From Rhipicephalus microplus (Eukaryota > Arthropoda > Arachnida > Ixodida > Ixodidae), in contig NW_027464588.1 of NCBI RefSeq assembly GCF_043290135.1, positions 6,051,501-6,115,500 on the forward strand: a DNA stretch of 64,000 nt. The letters are read 5' to 3'. This document shows positions 35,096 through 45,445 of this stretch, piece by piece (positions within the stretch are counted from its first letter, which is position 1; each line of letters begins with the position of its first letter). The notes under the pieces were generated by a model. That model saw only the letters and a list, made by a program, of their open reading frames with translations. It did no database searches and was not told where the DNA came from. A program made the translations under genes and the position numbers.

Positions 35096-35755
35096 TTAGT
35101 TTCCCCTACGGGGGCTTGGGGACCTTCTTCGTTCGTTGTTGCTGCGGTTCGGTGACGTGAAGCGTGGGGATGGCGGTGATGGAGAACGGCTGCACAAGTA
35201 CTCTGTATGGCGCAAGTAGTCTTCGATTGGCGGAGGTCGTTGTCCAGGGCGTGGCCGTGGTGCCTGAGATGAGAAGCCAGGCAGTCCCATCCACCTGTAG
35301 GGGCAGTGTCGAAGAATGTGGCCGGCCTCACCGAAGTGAAAGCATAGGGGACGGTCGCCGGGAGTTCTCCAGGTGTCGCATTTTCTTTGGCTCGGGCGTC
35401 TCTCGTATGTAGGGTGGGCGGGTAAGGGCGGACGGCTACTTGGGGCTGCAGCGTACCGTGGAGGACTGGGCTCGTTTCGTCGGGGTGGCCTAGTGTTCAC
35501 TGCAGCGGCGTAAGTCATTGCTTCGGCCTCTGTTCGAGTCGTCGCTGACGAAGAGCCAAGCGCCTGCTGGACTTCATCACGCACTATGTCCAAGAGAGAT
35601 GCTCCTTGGGGGGGCGGGGGGGTAGGAGGTAGCAATCGGCGTAGTTCTTCCTTAACCACTTCTCGAATAGCTTTCCGCAGATTGTTGGTCGTTAGCCCAC
35701 CTCGAATCGGTTCCGAGTGGAGCGAGCTGAGCTGAAACGGGCGGTCCCGTTTCAC
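35096..35755 (-). pseudogene. Family-A gag, nucleocapsid part only
   Basis: 219 residues, beginning inside gag at the junction with E2. The helix-like NLRKAIREVVKEELRRLL lies near residue 25. The zinc knuckle near residue 136 reads CFHFGEAGHILRHC, so the second Cys is Phe and zinc binding is probably lost. The C-terminus is rich in Arg, Ser and Pro. The GTG at 35753-35755 is only the first possible codon after the junction, not a real start. Confidence 0.75.
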
Positions 35756-35756
35756 A

Positions 35757-36676
35757 GAGACCCAGAAAACGCCTTAATGCCTTTTTATCTGATGGTGTTG
35801 AAAATGTTACGGCGGCAACTTTCCCGGGGTCTGGACGAACTTTTGTGTAACTGAAGAAATGGCCAAGAAACTTATTGATTGATTTGTAGGATTTAACGTC
35901 CCAAAACCACCATATGATTACGAGAGATGCCGTAGTGGAGGGCTCTAGAAATTTTGACCACCTGGGGTTCTTTAACGTGCACCCAAATATGAGCCCACGG
36001 GCCTACAACATTTCCGCTTCCATCGGAAATGCAGACGCTGCAGCCGGGATTCGAACCCGCGACCTGCGGATCAGCAGCCGAGTACCTTAGCCACTAGACC
36101 ACCGCGGCGGGGCTTGGCCAATAAACTGTATTTCCTCAAAACAGAAGTGACACTTCTCCGGCTTGAGCGTCAGGCCTGTGGCCCGTATGGCCTGCAAGAC
36201 CCCCTGCAATCGTTCAAAGTGTTCGTCAAGCGTTGTAGAAAATACAATGACGTCGTCAAGTTATACTAAGCAGGTTCTCTATTTAAGCCCAGAGAGCATG
36301 GTATCCATAAGACACTGAAAAGTAGCAGGTGCGGAGCACAAGCCAAATGGTAAGACCTTAAATTCGTACAGTCCGTCAGGCGTCACGAAAGTGGTTTTTT
36401 AACGATCCCTGGGGTCGACTTCCATTTGCCAACATCCAGTCTTTAGGTCCATGGAAGCGAAATAACGTGCGTTTCGAAGCCTGTCGATCGAATCATCTAT
36501 GCAGGGAGGCAGTAACACGTCTTTTTTGTTACCTCATTCAGCTTTCGATAGTCCACACAGAAACGCAGGCTGCCGTCCTTTTTCTTGACTAGAAAAACAG
36601 GTGACGCCCAAGGGCTTTTCGTCGGTTGATTCACGTCGTCTTCAAGCACTTTTGTTACCTGCTGTTCTATCGCTTT
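35757..36676 (-). pseudogene. E2 reverse transcriptase, N-terminal part
   Basis: Fragments in several frames encode the RT fingers and palm. The conserved segment FCVDYRKLN is recognisable near 36560 in damaged form and KCHFCFEE near 36150. After the SINE, LGHFFSYTKVRPDPGK and LRRFLGLC (35757-35870) complete the domain. It then joins family-A gag without a break. This RT is inactive. Confidence 0.7.
35873..36114 (-). mobile_element. Ruka-type SINE inserted in the E2 RT gene
   Basis: Full-length copy with A box TGGCTAAGGTACTCGG and B box GGTTCGAATCC on the minus strand. Target duplication TGGCCAAGAAACT (35860-35872) against TGGCCAATAAACT (36115-36127) differs at one base. E2 coding resumes on both sides, proving insertion into the element. 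Confidence 0.9.
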
Positions 36677-37018
36677 TCATTGTTTTGAAGCCACACGGTA
36701 CGAATTTTGATGAATTCGTCTAGCCGTTTTCTCTGTGATTATTTGGTGCTTGTTCAAGAACGTCAGGCAAACTTTCGAGCTCGACGCAAAACAGTCGTGG
36801 AGCTCGGCTAGCAGCCAAAACAGGCGTTCCCGCTGTGGCTGAGGTAAAGTAGGGCTGGCGTCAAGGTTACGTGCTAGGTCATGTGCGTCTTGTGCACGCG
36901 TCGCTTGGAGTGCTGAGAAGCAGTCACAAACATCTGCTATCTCATCAAAATATGCCAAAGTTGTGCCTTTCGGAGGGTGCCATCGCTCGGAGGTGAAATT
37001 GGTCAACAGCAAGTTCGT

Positions 37019-37530
37019 TCAGCCGTTGGTGACATTGACTATTCCACATGCTCTGAAATCCCGTGAGTTGAAAAGCCGCGAAGTTAGTTCATCGGTGATT
37101 CTTTCACCGTCGAACGGTACGTCACATGCTACTGAAACGAGGATACATGAACGAGGCGGCACAGCTATATTGTGGTCTTTGAGACGAAATGATTTGTTGT
37201 CCGGTGAGGAAGAATCAATCAGACGAGCACTCTCGTGAAGCGAAACCACGCGGTCTAGGATATTGATTATTGCGCCATGTTCCCTGAGAAAGTCCATTCC
37301 TATGATCGAATCTTTGCAGCCCTCTAGGAGAACGATGAAAATCACGACGAAAGAAGAGTCTCCAATGCAAATTTTTGCTGTGCATCTCGCAGTAGGGAGC
37401 AGCAATTGACCACCCGCTCTTCTTATATGTGTTCCTGTCCACGGCGTTTTTACTTTTCTAAGACGACTGGCCAGCTTGTGACAATGTGGAAAAATCAGCA
37501 CCCGTATTTACTAAGGCCGTCACTTGCTCT
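37019..37530 (-). pseudogene. E2 aspartic protease, active-site Asp changed
   Basis: The active-site motif reads ALVNTGADFSTLS, with Asn in place of the catalytic Asp, followed by a stop or frame change and then a 160-residue frame with SIIGMDFLREHGA. The arrangement equals that of family A. Loss of Asp makes it inactive. Confidence 0.7.
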
Positions 37531-37816
37531 CCATCAATAATTACATTGAGGTAGGCGCTCACCATTTCGTCGTTGTTAATATTCGTCGGTGTCAAGTCGT
37601 TCTGTAGTGGCAGTACTGGACACTTTTTATCGTCTTGTGGTTGGGCATCGACCTTACCCCGAGAGGTTGCCGCCTTAAGTTTCCCCGGTAAGGGCTAAGC
37701 GACCTTGTTCCCTGAAGGTCAGCAGAAGTACGTCAATTCAGTGACGATGTCCGAGCAAGGGATGGACAGCGTGACCTGTGGGCGGAGTTGGGCGGGCAAT
37801 CGGAAAGTGACTCGTG

Positions 37817-39136
37817 CTAGGAGGGACACGTTTTTGGAGGTCCTGGAAAATCAGGGTCGTCATGACGAACAATGTAGTCGGCATTGGGTCGGCGACCGTC
37901 GTACCCTGGCCGAGACGGGTGAAGCAATGTGTCGCGGAACCAACAATAGCGAGCTACATGGCCGGCACCACCACAGCTAAAGCAAAGCGGGCGCCAAACG
38001 ACAGTGCCCCAAGCGTCCGTTCTGCGAAATTGTGGGTGTCCCATGTCCTCTTGTGGTGGTGAGTAAAGCGCGGAAAGTGGTGGCTGGTGGCATGAAAATA
38101 TGGGAGACACGGGCCGATGTCTGAAAGCCTCCTGCAAAGGTTGCGACGAAGGTGTGGCTGTAGGCGGCTGGTAGTATGACGTAATAGACGGGACAGGTGG
38201 TGGATGGTGGAGAGCGTCGGCGTAACTCATTTGACGCTGCTCGCGCCGAGATCAGCGGCTGAAAAGCATGCCTAAGTTCCCCACAAATGACTGCGGCAAT
38301 GGCAGTCACTGGCATATTCAATAGAGGAGTCCAAAGCTTCGGAATTTCTTCTCAAACAATATCTCTGATCAGGTCACGTAGGGAGCCCTGATTGTCCAGA
38401 GTAACTGAATCGGCGTTGATTCGGGTGGTAGTGGACGAGCGATCATACTGCCTCGATATTTGGTGCAGAGCACGCTCAATGGCAGTGGCTTCTCTTATAA
38501 AATCGGCCACGGTAGTTGGGGCATTGCGCACAAGTCCGGCGAACAGTTGTTCCTTCACGCTGCGCATAAGGTAGTGCAACTTCTTTTCCTCGGACATATT
38601 GAGATCAGCCCGACGACACAGGCGCGTCACGTCTTGAGTAAACCTTGCCTCAGTTTCGTTAGGTTTTTGAAGTCTTGATTCGAGCAACTGCTGAGCCCGC
38701 TATCGACGGTCGACGCTAGCAAAGATTTCAATCAGCTGCTGACGAAACTCATCCCATGTCGATATACGGCCTTCTCGATTCTCAAGCCACGTGTGAGCGC
38801 TGCCATCGAAAGTGAAGTACGTGCGGGCGAACTTTCGTTGAGCATTTCACTGGTTGATGTCAGCAAGGCGTTCGTAATGCTCAAGCCAATCTTCAGCATC
38901 GTCATGTGGGGCACCACTGAAGCGATCGGGTACAGTGGCTGAAGAAGTGTTACTTGGGTTGGATTGAAAATGGGGCTGCCTTGTATCCGTTGGACGACTT
39001 GTGGCTGGCTGGCGAAGGCCATTGGCAGAGGTACGAAATGCCTGGTAGAATTTTCGTCCAAGGAGGTCAGCTCAGGAGAGAGGCCTACCAACTGCCGACT
39101 CAAGTGGTGCACTGGTGTCACAACAGGTGGCTGCAT
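37817..39136 (-). pseudogene. E2 gag, broken
   Basis: Pieces include a capsid-like segment (38687-38352: LESRLQKPNETEARFTQDV, then RRADLNMSEEKKL), typical of Ty3 gag, and a nucleocapsid segment (38230-37817) with an intact zinc knuckle CFSCGGAGHVARYC. Frames change several times. This shows what family A lost at its 5' end. Confidence 0.7.
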
Positions 39137-39209
39137 GTCTGAACTTTATGAACGGCTCCCAGATGGAGTGTAGAGCATCGGCAGACTTGCAGTACAGCAC
39201 CTCCACCAG

Positions 39210-39388
39210 TGTCGCAATTTAACGTAAGCAGATCACTGAGACGTTCAGTCCGAGAACCGACGGCATGTGTTTTTATGCCGGAGCCAAGAGCAAAGGACAT
39301 AAGCAAAAGCACATCGTCTTCTTTAATGTCTCTTTTTCCTGAGACTGTTGCAAGTCGTCTTCGTTGCCTCTCTATTTCGAGTGTGGCA
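39210..39388 (-). mobile_element. E2 5' LTR
   Basis: On the minus strand it runs from TGCCACACTCG (39388) to GCGACA (39210) and matches the E2 3' LTR at 42043-42306, except that it lacks an internal segment of about 86 bp. It contains GGCATAAAAACACA (TATA-like). Confidence 0.8.
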
Positions 39389-39403
39389 ATATATTCATCA
39401 TAT
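39389..39403. other. 15-bp spacer between two head-to-head LTRs
   Basis: ATATATTCATCATAT lies between the start of the E2 5' LTR and the start of a family-A LTR. It differs from the GGAC-repeat sequence around ATATCCGGAATATAT (reverse strand) at three bases, so it is a remnant of the original target. Confidence 0.65.
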
Positions 39404-39863
39404 TGCCGCGTGGCGTATTGCGGATAGTGTTGCGCATGCCGATACCGCCGGCACGCGGCCTTATCGTGGTCCAGGATGCACCACGACTCATCTGCGAAGA
39501 TCATGGCCCGCACGTCGACCATTCGTTCATAACGAGATAGCGCCACACGCTACAGCGACTGTGTCTCTGATGGTGAACGCGCCTTGCGTTCCAGTGGGAC
39601 ATCTCTGTGACCCGATGGCCGTCGAATGCGCCTTGCGTTCCAGTGGGACATTTCTGTTACCCGACGGCCGTCGAACGCGCCTTGCGTTCCGGTGGGACAT
39701 TTCTGTTACCCGACGGCTGTCGAGCGCGCTGTTCGCCTCCCGCTAAGCCATTGTGTCTTTTCTTTCTTCAGTGGGCGCAACTCCGCCAAATAAACGGATC
39801 TCCTTCTATTTCTACTAACCTCCCGGTCCCCTGTCTTCGGACTACCCTCACTCTTACGTGACA
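39404..39863 (+). mobile_element. Family-A LTR, full length (460 bp)
   Basis: It begins TGCCGCG and ends GTGACA (TG...CA). It contains three 49-bp units (about 39583-39729). It is the reverse of the LTR at 30974-31331. On its right ATAT and E2 pol follow at once; on its left is the 15-bp target remnant instead of a polypurine tract. Confidence 0.85.
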
Positions 39864-39867
39864 ATAT

Positions 39868-41946
39868 TATCAGCGGTTTATTCCAGTTTCGCGCGCATTG
39901 CGTCGCCTTTAACTCGTCTTACGAGGGATGACGTTGCACTTGTTTGGTGTAACAAACAGAAAGCTGCTTTTAATGACTTGCGGCCACGTGTACACATGAC
40001 CCCCGTGCTTGCCCATTTTAAAAGGACAGCCCCTACAGTGCTCAAAATATGCCAGCAAGTTTGGCCCCAGAGCTGTGCTTGTGCAGTGCCAGGACTACGT
40101 GGAAAGACTGTTCGCTTACGCAAGCCGAACTCTGTCACGCACAGAAGCAGATTACTCGACCACTGGAAAGGAAAGGAATGCCTCGCCGTGGTGTGAGCAG
40201 TTACGAAATTTCGCCCACACTTGTACGGTCGCCCATTCAAGGTTATCAGTGACCACCATTCGTTGTGTTGGTCGACAACTCTGAAAGAACCTTCCGGGCG
40301 ATTGGCACGTTCGAGCCTTAGACTACAGGAATTTGATACGACGATGGTGTACAAGTCGGGAAAACGACACACGGGCACCGACTGCCTGTCTCGATCGCCA
40401 ATAGAGTCGGCTGATTTCCTTGATAAAAATAAAGCATTCGTCGGAATACTCGACCCGTCAACCATCGCACATCACCAGTATGACGACCTTGAGCTACTTG
40501 GCTCGATTAATTATTTAGAAGGACGAAGTCTGAACGCGCCCAAAGCATTTGCAAGAGGACTATCGTCGTTCTGTCTGCGAAACAATGTCCTTTACCAAAT
40601 GAACTTCTCGCCAGACGGGTCCACCTACCTGCTTGTAGTCCCTACCACTCTTCATTCTGAGGTGTTGCAAGCGTGCCACAACGGGGTCACATCTGGACAT
40701 TTAGGCTACACGCGCACACTGGGCAGAGTTCGAGAGAGGTATCAATGGCCTAGAATCACCGCTGCCGTGAAGTACCATGTTCGAACCTGCCTCGATTGCC
40801 AGCGGCGCAAGTTACCTCCGACAAAACCAGCCCGTTTGCTACACCCTGTTCAGATCTCAACAACACCGTTTGACCAGATTGGAATGAACCTTTTGGGCCC
40901 ACTTCCCACATCTATTGCTGGTAACAAGTAGGTTATAGTGGCGACCGGCTACCTCACTCGCTACGCCGAGACAATAGCCATCCAGAGAGGCACAGCTGAA
41001 GCGGTGGCCTGATTTTTCATAGAAAACATTCTGCTGAGACACGGTGCGCCGTAAATCGTTATAACAGATCGTGGAACCCCATTCATGGCCGCGCTTTTAG
41101 ATCACGTCAAGATGCTCAGTGATACTATTCATCGTAAGTCGACAGGCTACCATCCACAAACGAACGGGTTGACCGAGCGGCTCAACAAAACTCTGGAAGA
41201 CATGCTTTCAATGTATGCGGACATCGAGCACAAAAACTGGGACGAGATTCTCCCTTACATAACATTTGCATACAATACTGCTAAACAAGAAACCACACGG
41301 ATGACCCCATTCAGCCTTGTTTTTGGACGAGAAGTATGAACGATGTTGCACGCGGTGCTGCAACACGAATGCGATCACAACGAAACAAGTGCTGACGCGT
41401 TCACTCAACGCGCAGAGGAAGCCAGGCAGCTCTCACGTCTCCGAATATACCAACAGCAAGAGTACGACGCAGGTCGCTATCACCTACGTCATACACCTGT
41501 AACGTACGAAACCGGGGACCGAGTATAGGTGTGAACACCTGTACAAGATGGGGACTATCCAAAAAGTTGCTCAGAAGATACTTTCTCACCTTATCGAGTG
41601 CTGCGACGACTAACCCCCGTATTCTAGAACGTCCCTTCACTCGACGCTCAACCTTCACTTGAGAAAGCCGATGGGAGCGCCATCTGTAGGCAGGGAAATC
41701 CACTGCATATAAGTGATAATTTGCTGCTATTCTTGAGTAGCGCAGCGTCATTTCAGCCGAGCAGCGGCGCAGTGCGCAACTCTGTCAAGTTAAGGGTGAA
41801 AGTCGAGTCGAGGAGCGTTTGTGAATACGGGGGTAAGTGACGTTACCTATAAAGTCGACCCAGATAGTCCAAACTGTACAAGGCGTCGCCAGCACCGACC
41901 TGAACTTGTGCACGTATTGCGCATTAGGCCATTCGTCAGCGAGTGA
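39868..41946 (+). pseudogene. E2 RNase H and integrase, inactive
   Basis: RNase H pieces are SPLTRLTRDD, AYASRTLSRTEADYSTT and LCWSTTLKEPSGRLAR. Integrase (40221 on) has a zinc site (HNGVTSGHLG, then CLDCQ). In the catalytic triad, ATGYLTRY has Gly for the first Asp; ITDRGTPF and NGLTERLN keep the other two. Stops fall after IAGNK (40931), before FFIEN, and after GREV (41339). The C-terminus resumes after the MITE as VTYKVDPDSPNC and ends FVSE. Confidence 0.8.
41614..41833. mobile_element. MITE with CCCCCGTATTC termini
   Basis: The left end CCCCCGTATTC and right end GAATACGGGGG are exact inverted repeats, and similarity continues inward for about 45 bp (ACTCGACGCTCAACCTT against its complement). 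TAA (41611-41613 and 41834-41836) is the probable target duplication. E2 integrase coding continues on both sides. Confidence 0.85.
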
Positions 41947-42042
41947 CTCTGCGAAGCACCGTCGCTTGTACAAAGTGACCTTATGCGCGAATGACAGGCT
42001 CAGCTATAGGATCGGGACGATACTCTTTTAAAGGGAAGCAAA

Positions 42043-42306
42043 TGCCACGCTCGAAATAGACAGGGAACGAAGAATTTGCGCGCCAACGATCTCGTGAAAA
42101 AGGGACACTGAATAATACCACGTGCTTTTGTTTATGTCCTTTGCTCTTGTCTTTGCTCTTGCGCTTGTCCTTGTATCTTCTTGTCGTCCGTGTTTACTAC
42201 CGCGCAGTTACATACGTCGATTTTGCTCTTGGCTCCGGCATAAAAACACACGCCGTCAGTTCCTGGACTCAACGTCTCGGTGATCTGCTTACGGTGAACC
42301 ACGACA
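42043..42306 (+). mobile_element. E2 3' LTR
   Basis: TGCCACGCTCG to ACGACA, preceded by a polypurine tract and followed by ATAT. It matches the 5' LTR at 39210-39388 plus an extra segment of about 86 bp bounded by GCTCTTG copies. Confidence 0.85.
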
Positions 42307-42670
42307 ATATGATGAAGGGATGCGACAAGGCTGTACTTGTAGTGCTCAGTAGATGAACGAATAAATGTTCGGATGGACGGACGAATGGTCGGACGGATGG
42401 ACGGATGAATAGACAGACAGCCAGAGACACACAGACATATGCACAGATGGACGAACAGACAGACAGATGATCGGACGTACAGATGAACGCGTGGACGGAC
42501 ATAGAGGCTGACTGATGGATGAGTGAAAGGACAGATGGAGAAACAGCCGCAAGGATAGATGGACGCATGGACGGACGAAAGCAAAAAGAACGGATGGAGG
42601 GAAGCCTGGACGGACTGATGGACGCTTCGCCCCGCTCATGTTTATTCACTCCGTGAATATGCCGCGTTTT
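42307..42670 (+). repeat. Tail part of the GGAC repeat split by the Ty3 nest
   Basis: ATATGATGAAGGGATGCGACAAGG continues the head found at 30815-30877. A GGAC/GGAT core (42355-42620) and the tail CGCTTCGCCCCGCTC follow. Head and tail are now about 11.4 kb apart. Confidence 0.75.
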
Positions 42671-42699
42671 TGTTTTTATGTGGACGAAACTGTGCCCAA

Positions 42700-42776
42700 A
42701 ACTGTGCCTCCACCACGGCGTCTCTCATAGTCATATGGTGGTTTTGGGACGTTAAACCTCACATATCGATCAATAA
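42700..42776 (+). mobile_element. Ruka-type SINE 3' fragment
   Basis: CATATGGTGGTTTTGGGACGTTAAAC and the ATCAATAA end of the SINE are present; the head is lacking. Confidence 0.7.
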
Positions 42777-44779
42777 ATGAAGTAAAAACATGATATTGTG
42801 TTCTTTTATTCAGCTGAAAAAGTAATAGGCGTGTGCGGCGATACCTATCGCCGTTATCTGTCTTCTCTTATTTACGTGCAGCCAATATTCCTTTTGCGTA
42901 ACTACTCAATGAATATTCAGTTGACATTGTGCCCTGTGTAGTTGTAGTTCCTCATCCTCTAATCTCTGGATATAACCGGTGCTGTTTTAAAGCAAGCGTG
43001 AAGCAACAAGCCCAAATATTTATCTTGGCGAGGTCACAACTTCTATGTAATCTGACTGCGTCAAGGCGCAAAAAAAGAACTGCTTAAACCACTCCGTCTT
43101 TTCCAAATCCGTTGTCAGAACCACATTTCGAAATGTTAGTACGTGTGAATGAAGGCAGTGAGCTCATTATGCCGCGTTCCGTCCTCCTAAGACAGTACTG
43201 GCTTGAGAGTTCTCAATTTTCAGTGGCTGATCTACAAAGTGAATGAAGAAAGGAGTGTAAAAGCTTTGAGTAACCGGTATCCAATCACTTGCGTGGAAGA
43301 GAATTTAAAATAATCCGTCATACACCACCTCCCTAAAATAATATTTGTTTCTGGAAAGCGACTATACAACAAAATTGCAAAACAGATCATGTGAAAGCTT
43401 CAAAGCCTGTAGTTTTATGTTTTTGGCGAGTAGTTGAAATGAATTACCACTTGAACCAATGACAGTCACTTCATCAGGTGCTCCTCCTCTTGTCATGTTG
43501 TGGGTTACTGTCCTGTAATCAACAAACAATATTTTGGAGACACTGGGCATGATGGAAGACACACTACAAATCACAATTTATTTTCTGAAATGGACATGAA
43601 GCACAATCATGAAAGCGAAAAGTTAGGGAAGATACAGTAGAATACAAACTTTAAACAATGATCGATAAAAGCGAGACATACCAAGAAGAGAGGTAAGCCG
43701 CACAAGGTGACGGACACATGCCGGACGTCTAAACTCGATGGACAGAGTCTCACTCCGAAACCAAGCATTCGCACCTCTCGAAGATCTACGGAGAGGTCGT
43801 CGTTGAGATTGTGTCTGCAATCCCTTCGTGTTTTTTCGCAGCCGCCGTTGGCTTTCCCGTTCCCTAGCTAAGGGGTAACTGCTGTCTGCTTCATTTTTAG
43901 TAGAGCAGTCATGAGTATTCGGAATGGGCTATTTTCTGTAGCACATATTAGTTGTTGATGATGGTACCTTTTGGGTAGGCTAAGAAGATTTGGTTGCCGA
44001 ACAACCGTTTGTTGAACCGACTGTCATTTTCTCTTATCTCAACGCAATAGCGTTAAAGACCTCGTTTTTCGGAAACATCGGCGTCCGCGTTGGCATTCGA
44101 CGTCGTTGGTTAGCAGTGAAATATCACATTCCTGTCCATGACAGAAGAATTTAGAAAGGTGCCAATATATTGAAAAAAAAGACACTTCCGGGTCCAAGTG
44201 AGGACCGATCCCAGGTCATTGCTAACTGCTAATTGCTAATTTGTTCAAATTGCTAATTTACTGCCCACTTTCATGAATGGGGGAAGACAGTGTGGGTGCT
44301 GACACTGAGCGTGTCATTTTCATCTGTACATACAAACAGTTGTAATCATCATCATCGTTTGTCAGGCGGCCTATCTCATTTGGGCCTCGTGAAACTGCAT
44401 TAATGTATGACCTTGCTACTGTCGTGTAGGACGTTGTCACTTATTATTAGAACCCTCACTATAAACCTGTTTTACTGTACTGGAGGATATAAAGATCCAC
44501 ACAATGGCTTCTATTTCGCCCTATCTAGGGTGAGCTATTTTTTATTTTATACCTAAAAACGTCGATTTTCTCACACTATCTAATTCTCTCCCTTTCTCGG
44601 CTGCGCTTATCGTCCATTGGTAACCACACAGTGGGTGTTACTGTCCACTTGTTACCGCGTTTCGTACTCTCCACCGGCTACGTATTTTGTGAACACCCCA
44701 GATGCAATTTTTTGACCTTGATGTTACTTGGCTGCCTCCATTGCCTAATTTTCCTAAGAAAGAAGAAAGACTGGTGATT
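42777..44779. other. Gene-free spacer
   Basis: About 2 kb with only short frames. At 44030-44240 an interspersed repeat shares AATAGCGTTAAAGACCTCG and GGCGTCCGCGTTGG wording with 26745-26960. Confidence 0.5.
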
Positions 44780-44935
44780 TTTTCATCCACTTTTCTTTCT
44801 TCTTTCTTCCTATTTACATTCCATTAGTTCTAATAACTTCCCCTGTACATTCCTTGGCATTACTGTCTGTTAGACATCATTATTATTGTGTTAAAACACG
44901 GAAAAAGGAGCCCTTGGGTATACACTTCTTTCCCT
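44780..44935 (+). mobile_element. Second-family SINE, head-less copy
   Basis: It matches the body at 45240-45398 (CATCCACTTTTCTTTCTTC, then GCATTACTGTCTGTTAGA and GGTATACACTTCTTTCCCTTA) at over 90 percent by eye, but has no tRNA head. Confidence 0.75.
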
Positions 44936-45161
44936 TATTTCATTGAACGAGGGTCTAGTACTGGCAGACTTTGTGTGTTTAGGTTGTATAGGAGGAACAA
45001 TTAATCAGCTGCTCGCTCATAATAAGTTCACGTGCTACGTGACGCCAAACATGCGCAGAAGAGTGTTTTCACACTCGTCGTTTGGCTTATAGATGGCACT
45101 GACTGTCACTCCTACTTCTAAATTCACATATAAACCCAAAAAAGTGGATGGAGGAAAGGGC

Positions 45162-45393
45162 GCTGTGATAGCTCAGTGGTTAGAGCATCGAACGCGTTAT
45201 TCGAAGGTCATAGGTTCGATTCCTGCTCACGGCTGGTTATTCTTTCATCCACTTTTTTTCTTCTTTCTTCCTATTTACATTCCATTGGTTCTAATAACTT
45301 CCCCTGTACATTCCTTGGCATTACTGTCTGTTAGATCTCATTAATATTGTGTTAAAACACGGAAAAACGAGCCCTTAGGTATACACTTCTTTC

Positions 45394-45398
<5 letters not shown>
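45162..45398 (+). mobile_element. tRNA-derived SINE, second family, full copy
   Basis: The head 45162-45233 folds as a tRNA: acceptor stem GCTGTGA with TCACGGC, D stem GCTC/GAGC, anticodon stem TCGAA/TTCGA and B box GGTTCGATTCC. Position 33 of the anticodon loop is G where tRNAs have U, so it is not a working tRNA. A body of 165 bp unrelated to tRNA follows, then a (TA)n tail. Confidence 0.8.

Positions 45399-45442
<44 letters not shown>
45399..45442. repeat. (TA)n microsatellite
   Basis: An uninterrupted AT dinucleotide run between the SINE and the fold-back element. Confidence 0.95.

Positions 45443-45445
<3 letters not shown>

Larger units (their letters stand above)
31332..35756 (-). mobile_element. 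Ty3/gypsy family A, internal region, 5'-truncated
   Basis: The minus-strand order is partial gag (35755-35096), protease, RT, RNase H and integrase (34854-31480), polypurine tract and 3' LTR. The 5' LTR, primer-binding site and capsid part of gag are missing: gag begins abruptly at 35755, directly joined to the RT of family E2. There is no env gene. Protease and RT share one frame broken by a single TAA (34171-34173); gag to protease needs a further frame change near 34862. Confidence 0.9.
35757..39388 (-). mobile_element. Ty3/gypsy family E2, 5' half (5' LTR, gag, protease, part of RT)
   Basis: The minus-strand order is 5' LTR (39388-39210), gag (about 39136-37817), protease (about 37530-37019) and RT (36676 down to 35757). 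RT is interrupted by a SINE at 35873-36114 and stops at the motif FLGLC, where family A begins. The missing second half of pol starts with exactly the next residues (YYQRF) at 39868 on the plus strand. Many stops and frameshifts are present. Confidence 0.8.
39864..42042 (+). mobile_element. Ty3/gypsy family E2, 3' half (end of RT, RNase H, integrase)
   Basis: It starts at ATATTATCAGCGGTTT (YYQRF, the residues that follow FLGLC in this domain) and runs to the pol stop near 41946 and a polypurine tract (AAAGGGAAGCAAA) before the 3' LTR. Several stops are present. A MITE interrupts the integrase C-terminus. Confidence 0.85.

Noticed and set aside
31480..35755. Endogenous retrovirus with an envelope gene
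   Set aside because: No env-like frame lies between integrase and the LTR; only about 136 bp are present there, so it is a Ty3-type retrotransposon.
39118..39546. Open frame of 142 residues on the minus strand
   Set aside because: It spans part of the A LTR, the E2 5' LTR and the leader; coding there is chance.
45162..45233. Functional tRNA gene
   Set aside because: The cloverleaf is good, but the anticodon loop lacks U33 and the head is fused to a repeated body, so it is a SINE head.
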